Shown: piece after piece, positions 35,235 through 43,918 of the stretch
Position numbering within the stretch: position 1 is the first letter of the stretch
Layout of the letters: each line of letters starts with the position of its first letter
Origin: Methylobacterium sp. UNC378MF
Lineage (GTDB): Bacteria; Pseudomonadota; Alphaproteobacteria; Rhizobiales; Beijerinckiaceae
DNA: 64,000 nt
NCBI RefSeq assembly: GCF_900103195.1
Contig: NZ_FMWU01000005.1
Location: 124,001-188,000 of the forward strand
Direction: 5' to 3'
Notes under the pieces: generated by a model
Seen by the model: only the letters and a program-made list of their open reading frames with translations
Told to the model about the DNA's origin: nothing
Databases searched by the model: none
Position numbers and translations under genes: made by a program

Positions 35235-36851
35235 TCAACCCGGGAGCCGTGCCCGGGCCCGGTGCGAGCCGTCGATGAACTCGAAGCCGCCGGCCGCGCT
35301 CAGCATGTGCAGGCGTGTGCCGGGCCAGGCCGCGCCGGGGCACAGGCGCGTCTCGACCTGCTGCGCGTAAGCCTCCTCGTCGAGGCGCAGGATCCGCGCG
35401 AGCCCGAGCGCCGCGCCGTAGCCCTGGCGGCAATCCTGGACGGGCCGGATCAGGCCGCCGTCGCGGGCCACGATCGGACCCGCGGCCCGGGCCGAACCGA
35501 TATCGATCAAGACCGGGTTGTGCCGGTGGGGAGTCCAGGGCCCACGGAAATGCGGCGCGTGCCAGAGATGCAGGGTGTCGGAGTAGCTGCCCCCGCCCGC
35601 CCGAACCGTGGCGAACATCCACCAGCGGCCGCCGTGCTGCAGCAGGGTCGCATCCCCGGCCACTACGCCGTCGAGGAGCACCGCCTCGTGGACCCAACCG
35701 CGCGGGAAGTCGGTGGCCCGGTAGAGGTCGACCGTGCCGGAGGCGTGGGATTCCGGGATCATCCAAACCTGCCCGTCCGCCTCGAAGACGAACGGGTAGG
35801 AGAGGTGGGTCTCCAGTTCGAGGACCGGCTCCGGCCGGCCGCGCGGCCCGTCCGCCCCGAACCCGACCGCGGCGATGACACCCTTGCCGCGGCGGTAGTC
35901 GAACTCCTCCACGAACAGCGTCACGGCGCCGTCGCGGGCGATCGCGAAGGGATCGGCGTAGAAGCGCCGTCCGTCGTCAGGCAGGACCTGCCAGCCGCCC
36001 TCGGGATGCCGACGCAGGTCGATCAGGTCGGGGCCGACGATCCGCCGCCAGCCCACTCGCCAGTGCGGGCCGTGGAAGCAGAGGGCGTAGAGCCTGCGGG
36101 CGATCTGCCGGGCCAGCCCCCCGGCGGCCCGCCGCCGGGCGCCCAGGCCGCCGAGGTCGTAGGCGATTGCGGGCTGAAGGGGCGCCCCGGCGCCGTCGGG
36201 AAGCTCCGTCGAGGCGGCGCCGTCGAGGGCGGCGAGGATCAGCGTGATGGTCCGCGCGAGGTAGCCTTCGAAGGCCGCGAGCATCACCGTATGCGATTCC
36301 GCGCCCAGGCGCCCCATCGCCACCGGCTTTCCGTCCGGCCCGCGCAGGGCCGCCACCGGCGCGCCGTGGGTGAACAGGGCGGCGAGGAGGCCCGCCTCAC
36401 CCGGCATCCCGTCGTAATCGAGCCGCCAGGCCGGCTCCGATCCCGGTTCCGCGGGACTGCCCGAGAGGTCGAGGACGAGGTCGGCGTCGCTCCCGCGGGG
36501 CTCCTCGCCATCGGGGATGGCCTCGTAGGGGGCGAGTGCCACCGGTTCCGCCGCGGTGGCCAGACCCGGCCGCGGCAGACCGTGAATGGCGGCTTCCAGT
36601 CGAAACAGCAGTTCCGCGTTCGGCGGCAGACCCTCCGCATGATCGACCCAGGCGACCCGGATCCGGTGGTCAGGCCGCTGCCCGAGATGGTCGAGGAGGC
36701 GGATGTGCCAGCCGCGTAGCGCCCGGCGGTCGAGCCGCACAGTGACGGTCCGGATGCGGGCGGGCGTCCCGGAAGTCGACGGCTCCGCCCGGGCGGGAGC
36801 CCGACCGCCGGCCGCCGACGGCCAGTCCGCGCCTCCGATCGCCCGCTCCAT
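35235..36851 (-). CDS. Glycan-related protein with five-bladed beta-propeller (glucosamine inositolphosphorylceramide transferase-like C-terminus)
   Basis: The 538-residue protein has two parts: an N-terminal region (about 30-230) resembling formyl- or glycosyl-transferase-like folds, and a C-terminal propeller with repeated blades containing FYADPFAIARDGAVTLFVEE, YPFVFEADGQVWMIPESHAS and DATLLQHGGRWWMFATVRAG. Proteins with such propellers are annotated as glucosamine inositolphosphorylceramide transferases in plants and occur beside polysaccharide genes in bacteria. ATG 36851 begins a plausible start; residues before it are low-complexity. It stands alone here, so the pathway is unknown. Confidence 0.65.
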   Translation of the reverse strand: MERAIGGADWPSAAGGRAPARAEPSTSGTPARIRTVTVRLDRRALRGWHIRLLDHLGQRPDHRIRVAWVDHAEGLPPNAELLFRLEAAIHGLPRPGLATAAEPVALAPYEAIPDGEEPRGSDADLVLDLSGSPAEPGSEPAWRLDYDGMPGEAGLLAALFTHGAPVAALRGPDGKPVAMGRLGAESHTVMLAAFEGYLARTITLILAALDGAASTELPDGAGAPLQPAIAYDLGGLGARRRAAGGLARQIARRLYALCFHGPHWRVGWRRIVGPDLIDLRRHPEGGWQVLPDDGRRFYADPFAIARDGAVTLFVEEFDYRRGKGVIAAVGFGADGPRGRPEPVLELETHLSYPFVFEADGQVWMIPESHASGTVDLYRATDFPRGWVHEAVLLDGVVAGDATLLQHGGRWWMFATVRAGGGSYSDTLHLWHAPHFRGPWTPHRHNPVLIDIGSARAAGPIVARDGGLIRPVQDCRQGYGAALGLARILRLDEEAYAQQVETRLCPGAAWPGTRLHMLSAAGGFEFIDGSHRARARLPG

Positions 36852-37136
36852 CAGCCGGCCGGCCTCACGCCTCGCATGCCGGGTTTCGTATCGACGTTCA
36901 CGGCGGCAAGACCTGGGATGCGCCCGACGTCGGCCGTCGATACGGTCGCCGCAGGCTCGAATGCTGTTACGCCGCGCCACGATCAAGCACGGCCGGATGG
37001 CTGTCTACCGGTACAAGCTTAACGCACGAGGCGATTTCTGGGCGGTGAACCGGAAAAAGCGAAATTCACCGCATCAGATAAACGCGTGTTGGAAGCCGGT
37101 GATACAATGTCGCGACGCCATGGTGGTTCGCGCAGG
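36852..37136. other. Divergent intergenic region with a CGGTGAA inverted repeat
   Basis: No gene. The region is A/T-richer than its surroundings near 37000-37100. It contains an inverted repeat CGGTGAA (37043-37049) and TTCACCG (37065-37071) with a 15-nt spacer, of unknown meaning. Confidence 0.45.
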
Positions 37137-37162
37137 GGAACCCCACCTCCAGCTGGACCGTT
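37137..37162 (+). promoter_or_regulatory. EcfG-type (general stress) promoter motif
   Basis: GGAAC at 37137-37141, 17 nt, then CGTT at 37159-37162 matches the GGAAC-N16-17-CGTT consensus of the PhyR/NepR/EcfG general stress response of alphaproteobacteria. It lies 33 bp upstream of the small secreted-protein start. Confidence 0.6.
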
Positions 37163-37195
37163 CGCCAGACAATGACGTGGTGCGGAGATCAGGAC

Positions 37196-37495
37196 ATGAC
37201 GCGCAAGACGCTGATGATGCCCCTCGCGGCGATGCTCCTCGCCGCCGTTCCGGGGATGGCTTTCGCCTGGGGCGGCGGTGGTGGCGGCGGCGGCGATAGC
37301 GGCAGCGGTCTCTCGCCCTACGCGGCGCTGAGCGGCAATGATCGCTCGGCTGGCGTCAACAACGGCAATTACCGCGATCCGGCCCTCGACCCGTATATCC
37401 GCACCTACGATCCGGAGGCTGCGGCCCGCTACGCCGCCCCGCCGGCGGCACAGCCGCGTCTCCGCATGCGGCCCTATTACGGCCAGCCCTACTAA
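37196..37495 (+). CDS. Small secreted glycine/tyrosine-rich protein
   Basis: The 99-residue protein starts with a signal peptide (about 1-23, ALLAAVPGMAFA type), followed by a run of eight Gly, then a Tyr/Pro/Arg-rich end (YAAPPAAQPRLRMRPYYGQP). GGAGATCAGGAC precedes the ATG. The composition suggests a surface or periplasmic structural peptide. An EcfG-type promoter motif upstream suggests stress-induced expression. Function is unknown. Confidence 0.65.
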   Translation: MTRKTLMMPLAAMLLAAVPGMAFAWGGGGGGGGDSGSGLSPYAALSGNDRSAGVNNGNYRDPALDPYIRTYDPEAAARYAAPPAAQPRLRMRPYYGQPY

Positions 37496-37556
37496 GAGCG
37501 GCGCTGCGGCTCTCCCGCTGCCGTGATGGCAGGGGGAAGCCGCTTGACCGTATGGT

Positions 37557-38048
37557 TCAGGAGTGTCCGGCGCCGCTCGCGGTCCGGACGCGCTTGAGCG
37601 TCCACGGTCCGCCCGAGAGTTTGCATCCGGTGCCGCGGACGAAGCGGCTGCGTTTCGATCCGATCACGGATGCGAGGAAGTTGCGGCAGATCAGGTCATC
37701 CGAGACGAAGGGCAGTCCGGTCGGATTGATCGACCCGTGAAGTCCCGTGTCCGGATTGTCCCATTTTACCGGGCGCCCGTTACCCTGCGGATCCAGGGCG
37801 ACGCTCAGGGCGGCGCGTGCTCGGCGCCAATCCTCCTCGGCGAGGTCGTCCCCGAAACCCACAGGCCGCTTCTCGATGCTGCCGGTCACGGTCGGTTCCT
37901 CGACCACGGGCGTCCCCGCTGGAGGATCGCCCCGGAAGACCAGCAGCGGCTGACCGCAGCCGCACAGGGCCATCGCCATCGCCAGGCCCGACACGGACGC
38001 GCAGATGCGCGACCGCCGGCTTGGCCCTTTACACGCGCATCGCCGCAT
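37557..38048 (-). CDS. RT0821/17-kDa-type surface lipoprotein
   Basis: The 163-residue protein has a basic N-terminus and a hydrophobic stretch [12 protein letters not shown] with two candidate lipidated cysteines (C29 and C31), then [20 protein letters not shown] and [19 protein letters not shown], typical of the RT0821/Lpp0805 surface family. It is probably an outer-membrane-anchored lipoprotein of unknown role. It is divergent from pdxH with a 44-bp gap. Confidence 0.78.
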   Translation of the reverse strand: MRRCACKGPSRRSRICASVSGLAMAMALCGCGQPLLVFRGDPPAGTPVVEEPTVTGSIEKRPVGFGDDLAEEDWRRARAALSVALDPQGNGRPVKWDNPDTGLHGSINPTGLPFVSDDLICRNFLASVIGSKRSRFVRGTGCKLSGGPWTLKRVRTASGAGHS

Positions 38049-38092
38049 TACACCTGACTCACGACGGGCTATTCGCTCGACCGAACACGCCG

Positions 38093-38764
38093 ATGTCGGT
38101 GCCCCCTCAGGCCCTGGACGCGGCAGGCAGGAGTCTTGGCGTGGATCAGTTAAGGACCGATGACCCGAAGCGCGTGGACTTCACGCTGAGCGAAGACCCT
38201 GTCGCGCTGTTCGCCACGTGGATGACGGAGGCCGAGGCGGCCGAGCCCGAGGATCCGAACGCGATGGCGCTCGCCACCGCCGGGTCGGACGGCCTTCCGG
38301 ACGTGCGGATGGTCCTGTTGAAGGGCTTCGATGCCCGCGGCTTCGTGTTCTACACCAACACCCAGTCCACCAAGGGCGAGGAGCTGGCGCAGAACCCCCA
38401 GGCGGCCCTGGTGCTGCACTGGAAGAGCCTGCGCCGGCAGGTGCGGGCCCGGGGACCGATCGCGCCGGTGACCGCCGAGGAGGCGGATGCCTATTTCCAG
38501 AGTCGTCGCCGGGAGAGCCGCCTCGGCGCGATCGCCAGCCAGCAATCCCGCCCGCTCGCCGACCGCGCCACGCTGATGAAAGCGGTGGCGGAGCTGTCCG
38601 AGCGCTACGGGGACGGGCCGATCCCCCGGCCCGCGCACTGGACCGGATTCCGGATCGCGCCGGTGAGCATCGAGTTCTGGCAGAACGGCGATTTCCGCCT
38701 GCACGACCGGGTTCGTTTCACCCGGACCGGCGAGGGCTGGAGCCGGGCGCGGCTCTATCCCTGA
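38093..38764 (+). CDS. pdxH: Pyridoxamine 5'-phosphate oxidase
   Basis: The 223-residue FMN enzyme makes pyridoxal 5'-phosphate. Signatures include [39 protein letters not shown], and the C-terminal [21 protein letters not shown] 38093 is chosen: the open frame extends back to 37817, but that part is antisense to the lipoprotein gene. A strong convergent terminator follows. PLP feeds glyA and other enzymes in this window. Confidence 0.95.
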   Translation: MSVPPQALDAAGRSLGVDQLRTDDPKRVDFTLSEDPVALFATWMTEAEAAEPEDPNAMALATAGSDGLPDVRMVLLKGFDARGFVFYTNTQSTKGEELAQNPQAALVLHWKSLRRQVRARGPIAPVTAEEADAYFQSRRRESRLGAIASQQSRPLADRATLMKAVAELSERYGDGPIPRPAHWTGFRIAPVSIEFWQNGDFRLHDRVRFTRTGEGWSRARLYP

Positions 38765-38780
38765 CCACAGCAGAAACGAA

Positions 38781-38807
38781 GAGAGCCCCGGCAGGGCCGG
38801 GGCTCTC
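38781..38807. terminator. Bidirectional terminator between pdxH and rplY
   Basis: GAGAGCCCCGGC, loop AGG, GCCGGGGCTCTC: a perfect 12-bp stem in the gap between convergent genes, flanked by CGAA and TTCG. It could stop both transcripts. Confidence 0.75.
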
Positions 38808-38834
38808 GCTTCGCCTGACAGGCAGCGACGAGGC

Positions 38835-39518
38835 TCAGGCGTCCTCGCCGTCCTTCTTCTCGTCCTCGGAGGCCTCCTCGGCCTTTTCCTCGGCGGCCCC
38901 GGCCGACTGCGCCTCGGCGATGGCAGCCTCCTCGGCCTCGACCTCGGCGCCCAGCACGGTCGGCGGCACGATGTTGGCCACCGGGTCGGTCGCCTCGCCG
39001 GTGTAGGTGCCGGCTGGGATCTTGATGTCGGAGACGTGGATGACGTCGCCGATCGCGCGGCCGGTCAGGTCGACCTCGATCGCGTCCGGGATCTGGTCGG
39101 GAGCGACGTCGAGGCTCAGCGTGTGGGCCACGATGTTGAGGGTGCCACCGAGCTTCTTGATGCCGGGGGCCGCGTCCTCGTTGACGAAGTGCACCGGCAC
39201 CTCGACCGTGACGGTCTGGCCCGAGACGACGCGCAGGAAGTCGACGTGCAGCGGCACGCCGGTCACCGGGTCGAGCTGGAAGTCGCGCGGAATGGCGCGG
39301 ACCTTCTTGCCGCCCGCGTTGATTTCGAACAGCGTGGTCTTGAACCCACCGGCATAGATCAGGGTTCGGGTGCGAACGAGGTCGACCGCGATGGATTGCG
39401 GCGGCTGGCCGCCCCCGTAGATGACGGCGGGAACTTGGCCCTGGCGACGAACGGCCCGGGCGGCCCCCTTGCCGACCCGGTCGCGTGCCACGGCCTCAAG
39501 CGTCTTCACAGCGCTCAT
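38835..39518 (-). CDS. rplY: Ribosomal protein bL25 (RplY/CTC family)
   Basis: The 227-residue protein is the long CTC form of bL25. The 5S-rRNA-binding domain (1-95) has RVGKGAARAVRRQGQVPAVI; the C-terminal TL5 domain has PDAIEVDLTGRAIGDVIHVS, and the tail from about 190 is an acidic Ala/Glu run. It binds 5S rRNA in the central protuberance. ATG 39518 is the family start. A terminator-like hairpin lies 37 bp upstream on the same strand. Confidence 0.96.
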   Translation of the reverse strand: MSAVKTLEAVARDRVGKGAARAVRRQGQVPAVIYGGGQPPQSIAVDLVRTRTLIYAGGFKTTLFEINAGGKKVRAIPRDFQLDPVTGVPLHVDFLRVVSGQTVTVEVPVHFVNEDAAPGIKKLGGTLNIVAHTLSLDVAPDQIPDAIEVDLTGRAIGDVIHVSDIKIPAGTYTGEATDPVANIVPPTVLGAEVEAEEAAIAEAQSAGAAEEKAEEASEDEKKDGEDA

Positions 39519-39554
39519 GGCGTGATCCTTTACGATTGCTGGAGCCGGAAAATG

Positions 39555-39579
39555 AAAAGGCCGCCTCTGGCGGGCGGCC
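39555..39579 (-). terminator. Intrinsic terminator or attenuator upstream of rplY
   Basis: On the minus strand GGCCGCC, 7-nt loop, GGCGGCC is followed by TTTTCATTTTCC, a real U-tract. It is 124 bp after the ABC permease stop and 37 bp before the rplY start. It can end the ABC operon, but it would also form in an rplY leader that starts upstream. Confidence 0.65.
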
Positions 39580-39702
39580 ACATCCTTCCCGGCGCGCCCC
39601 TGCCTCCAAGGGTGTCTCGGGGGCGCGCCGTGCGCATACACGGATGGGGGCGGATTGGCAATGCGCCGCCGACCCCATGGCGGCCCGGCCGTCCGGCATC
39701 GA

Positions 39703-40590
39703 TCACAGGCCGGCGAGCGCCCGCCGCGCCCGGCGCTTCTGCAGCCACAGGGTCAGGCCGAGCGCCGTGCCGATCACCAGCGCCGAGACGGCCGTGGTGA
39801 CCGTGCCGAGCGCGTAGATCTCTGGCGTCGTCACCGTGGTGGTCAGGCCCTGCAGCTCCAGCGGCAGGGTGTTGCGGCCGCCGATCGCCTGGCTGGTGCG
39901 GGCGAGCTCATCGAACGACAGGGTGAAGCCGAACAGCGCCACGCCCACGAGCGCGGGCGCGAGGATCGGCACCACCACGTGGCGCAGCGTCTGCGGGCCG
40001 CTGGCGCCGAGGTCGCGGGCGGCTTCCTCGTAGGCCGGGTCGAACCGGTTGAACACCGCGAACATGATCAGCAGGCCGAAGGGCAGCGTCCAGGTGAGGT
40101 GCGCGCCCAGCGCCGACGTGTAGAGGCCCATCAGCGTGCCGTGATCCTGCAGGAACTCCCAGCCGGTGGCGGCAGCCAGCACCTTGATGCCGTCGTCGAG
40201 GAGTCGGAACTCCAGGCCGATGCCCAGCGAGACCACGATGGAGGGCACGATCAGGCTCGACACCGCCAGGGCGAAGACGAGGCCGGCCCCGCGAAATCCC
40301 TTCCGGAAGGCGAGGCCGGCGTAGAACGCGATTCCCACGGTGAGCGCCATCACCACGAGGCCGAGGGCCAGGGAGCGCCGGAAGGCCGCCCAGATATCGA
40401 CGACGCCGACGCCCGCCCACAGCTTGGCGAACCAGTGGGTGGAGACGCCGTTCATCGGGAAGGTCAGGCCACCGGACGGGCCCTGGAAGCTGAGGGCCAG
40501 GATGGTCAGCGTCGGCCCGTAGAGGAACAGGACGTAGAGGGCGAAGACCGCCGCCAGCAGGTAGAAGGCGCGGCCGCGGGGCTGGTCCAT
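39703..40590 (-). CDS. ABC transporter permease, PotC/PotI-like
   Basis: The 295-residue inner membrane protein has about six transmembrane segments and the permease signature EEAARDLGASGPQTLRHVVV, the EAA loop that docks with the ATPase. It belongs to the polyamine/opine (PotC/PotI) type. Its ATG lies 2 nt after the upstream permease stop, so they are translated together. ATG 40590 is chosen over a longer antisense-type extension. It is the last gene of the five-gene hydantoinase-transporter operon. Confidence 0.92.
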   Translation of the reverse strand: MDQPRGRAFYLLAAVFALYVLFLYGPTLTILALSFQGPSGGLTFPMNGVSTHWFAKLWAGVGVVDIWAAFRRSLALGLVVMALTVGIAFYAGLAFRKGFRGAGLVFALAVSSLIVPSIVVSLGIGLEFRLLDDGIKVLAAATGWEFLQDHGTLMGLYTSALGAHLTWTLPFGLLIMFAVFNRFDPAYEEAARDLGASGPQTLRHVVVPILAPALVGVALFGFTLSFDELARTSQAIGGRNTLPLELQGLTTTVTTPEIYALGTVTTAVSALVIGTALGLTLWLQKRRARRALAGL

Positions 40591-40592
40591 CG

Positions 40593-41597
40593 CTACAGCT
40601 CCCGCCGGAGGTCGATCATCCGGGTGAGCCCCAGGATCATCAGCAGCACGGCGGCGAGCAGCACCACGGCGTTGGCGGCGGCGGCCGGGAATTGCAGGTA
40701 GGACATCTGCACCTGGATCACCTTGCCGACGCTGGCGATCTGCTGGCCGCCCATGACGCCGACGGTGACGAAGTCGCCCATCACCAGGGTGGTCACGAAG
40801 ATCGTCCCGATGGCGATGCCGGGCTTGGCGAGCGGCAGGATCACGTTCCAGAGGATCTGCGCGCCGGACGCGCCGCTGTCGCGCGCCGCCTCGATCAGGC
40901 GCCGGTCGATGCGCGCGAGGCTGTTGAAGATCGGCACGATCATGAACACCGTGTCGAGGTGCACGAAGGCCAGGACCACCGCGAAGTCGGAGTAGAGGAG
41001 ACCGTCGATCGGCGCGCGGATCAGCCCGAGGGTGCGGAGCGTGTCGTTGACGAGGCCATTGCGGCCGAGCAGCGGGATCCACGAGATCATGCGGATCACG
41101 TTCGAGGTCCAGAACGGGATCGTGCAGAGCAGGAACAGGCCCATCCGCACCGTGCCGGAGCGGATGTGGAAGGCCAGGAAGTAGGCGATGGCGAAGCCCA
41201 GCGGCAGGGTGATCGCCAGCGTCAGCACGACGAACTTCACCGTCGACATGTAGGTGCGCAAAGTCGTGCAGAGGTCGGCCGACAGGCAGCCGTCGAACAC
41301 GTCGGCGTAGTTCTGCAGGGTCAGCGCCGGGATGATCTCGTACTCGTTGTACTCCCAGAGGGAGACGATCCCGGTGAGGACCAGCGGGATCACGAGGAAG
41401 ATGAGGAAGACGAGGGCCAGCGGCGCGGCCTGGAGGTAGGCGAGGGCGCGGCGCCGGCGGAGAGGCGCAACGCGACTCTCCTCCCCCTTGTGGGGAGGAG
41501 CCGGAGGTGGGGGTGGTGCAGGATCGAGCGTGGCGGTGCCTTCTGCGCCACCCCCACCCCTCCCCACGAGGGGGAGGGGAGAAGCGACACCGCTCAC
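40593..41597 (-). CDS. ABC transporter permease, PotB/PotH-like, with repeat-derived N-terminus
   Basis: The permease core starts at about residue 42 (LRRRRALAYLQAAPLALVFL) and has six membrane segments and an EAA-type loop (IEAARDSGASGAQILWNVIL). The start codon is GTG 41597, overlapping the binding-protein stop (GTGA); a second in-frame GTG lies at 41567. Between these and the first membrane segment the frame reads through a palindromic dispersed repeat, giving a Gly/Pro-rich 40-residue leader (SPLPLVGRGGGG, then [14 protein letters not shown]) that family members lack. No other start codon lies downstream before membrane segment 1, so at least part of the repeat should be translated. Substrate type: polyamine-like. 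Confidence 0.88.
   Translation of the reverse strand: MSGVASPLPLVGRGGGGAEGTATLDPAPPPPPAPPHKGEESRVAPLRRRRALAYLQAAPLALVFLIFLVIPLVLTGIVSLWEYNEYEIIPALTLQNYADVFDGCLSADLCTTLRTYMSTVKFVVLTLAITLPLGFAIAYFLAFHIRSGTVRMGLFLLCTIPFWTSNVIRMISWIPLLGRNGLVNDTLRTLGLIRAPIDGLLYSDFAVVLAFVHLDTVFMIVPIFNSLARIDRRLIEAARDSGASGAQILWNVILPLAKPGIAIGTIFVTTLVMGDFVTVGVMGGQQIASVGKVIQVQMSYLQFPAAAANAVVLLAAVLLMILGLTRMIDLRREL
41479..41583. repeat. Palindromic repeat inside the permease 5' coding region
   Basis: The left arm CTCCTCCCCCTTGTGGGGAG and the right arm CTCCCCACGAGGGGGAGGGG are imperfect inverted copies about 55 bp apart, a close relative of the element at 22979-23078. It sits inside the frame of the downstream permease gene. 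Confidence 0.7.
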
Positions 41598-42856
41598 GCC
41601 GCGATGAACTCGTTCCACTTGCGCACCATGTAGGTGTTCTCGTCCATCACGGCGTTCCAGCACGCGACCGCGCCCATCCGCGCGTCGAACGAGCCGCCGT
41701 CGCGGGTGGCGCCGGCCTTCTCGATCAGGGTGCCGTCGGGGCCGAGGATGTCCTTCTCGGCGGGCTTCCCCTCCATCCAGAAGGCCCACTCGTAGGGCAG
41801 CATGTTCGCCTGGGCAGTGTCCAGCACGGCCGAGTAGTAGCCCTGCCGGTTGAGGTAGGCCCCGGCCCAGCCGGACAGGAACCAGTTGATGAAGTCGTAG
41901 GCCGCGTCGAGCTTCCGGCCGCTCAGGGTCTTGGGGATGCCGAAGCCCGAAGCCCAGGCCCGGTAGCCCTCCTTCAGCGGCTGGTAGGTGCAGGGCACCC
42001 CCTGCGCCCGCACCTTGGTGACGGCGGGCGACCACATCGACTGGATCACCGTCTCGCCCGAGGCCATCAGGTTCACGGATTCGTTGAAGTCCTGCCAGAA
42101 GGCCCGGAACTGGCCGGCGCGTTTGGCCTCGATCAGCACCTTAATGGTGCGGTCGATCTCGGGCTTCGTCATGTTGCCCTTGTCGCCGTAGGTGTAGTCG
42201 CCGGTGGCCTCCACCACCATGGCGGCGTCCATGATGCCGATCGACGGGATGTTGAGGATCGAGGCCTTGCCCTTGAAGGCCGGGTTCAGGAGCTCCTTCC
42301 AGCTCGTGACGGGCACCTTGATCAGGTCCGGCCGGATGCCCAGCGTGTCGGCGTTGTAGACCGTGGGGATCAGCGAGATCCACTGGGTCTGTTCGCCGGC
42401 AAATTTCTTCGAGTCCTGGCCTTCCAGGTAGAAGACCTTCTTGGGCGCGGTGCCCTGGTCGCCGATCTTCTTGCCCGCCACCTCGCCCTTGGTGAAAACG
42501 GAAGAAATCTTGTCGGCGAGGGTGATCCGCTTGGCGTCCATGCCCTGCAGGTTGCCCGAGGGCAGGATCTTCTTGAGGCTGAAATACTCGGTGTCGATCA
42601 GGTCGAAGGAGTTCGGCTGGGTGACTGCCCGCTTGGTCACCTCGTCGGTCACCACCGGTATGTACTCGATGGTGATGCCGAGATCCTCCTTCACCTTCCT
42701 GGCGATATCGGCGGACTGGTTCACCGCGGTGCCGAGGTAGCGCAGGGTCACGGGCTCGGCGGCGTGCACCGCCGGGAAGCCGGTCACCGGCGTCGCGGCC
42801 AGCGCCGCGGCCCCCTTCAGGAGCGTGCGCCGGCTCGGCTTCGAGGGGAGGTCCAT
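41594..42856 (-). CDS. ABC transporter substrate-binding protein (PotD/PotF-like)
   Basis: The 420-residue protein has a twin-arginine signal (SRRTLLKGAAAL) ending near ATPVTGFPAVHA, then the bilobal binding-protein fold: VTLRYLGTAVNQSADIARKV, and SGETVIQSMWSPAVTKVRAQ in the hinge/second-lobe region. It collects a small, probably nitrogen-rich solute in the periplasm and delivers it to the two permeases. With a hydantoinase leading the operon, the solute may be a hydantoin, dihydropyrimidine or related ureide rather than putrescine. 17 bp separate it from the ATPase gene; it overlaps the permease start. Confidence 0.92.
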   Translation of the reverse strand: MDLPSKPSRRTLLKGAAALAATPVTGFPAVHAAEPVTLRYLGTAVNQSADIARKVKEDLGITIEYIPVVTDEVTKRAVTQPNSFDLIDTEYFSLKKILPSGNLQGMDAKRITLADKISSVFTKGEVAGKKIGDQGTAPKKVFYLEGQDSKKFAGEQTQWISLIPTVYNADTLGIRPDLIKVPVTSWKELLNPAFKGKASILNIPSIGIMDAAMVVEATGDYTYGDKGNMTKPEIDRTIKVLIEAKRAGQFRAFWQDFNESVNLMASGETVIQSMWSPAVTKVRAQGVPCTYQPLKEGYRAWASGFGIPKTLSGRKLDAAYDFINWFLSGWAGAYLNRQGYYSAVLDTAQANMLPYEWAFWMEGKPAEKDILGPDGTLIEKAGATRDGGSFDARMGAVACWNAVMDENTYMVRKWNEFIAA

Positions 42857-42873
42857 GGTCGTCTCCGTACCTG

Positions 42874-43869
<996 letters not shown>

Positions 43870-43918
43870 GCGGTGCTCCCCCCGGAGGCTGCAGGCAAGC
43901 GGCGGGCCAGGGTCGCCC

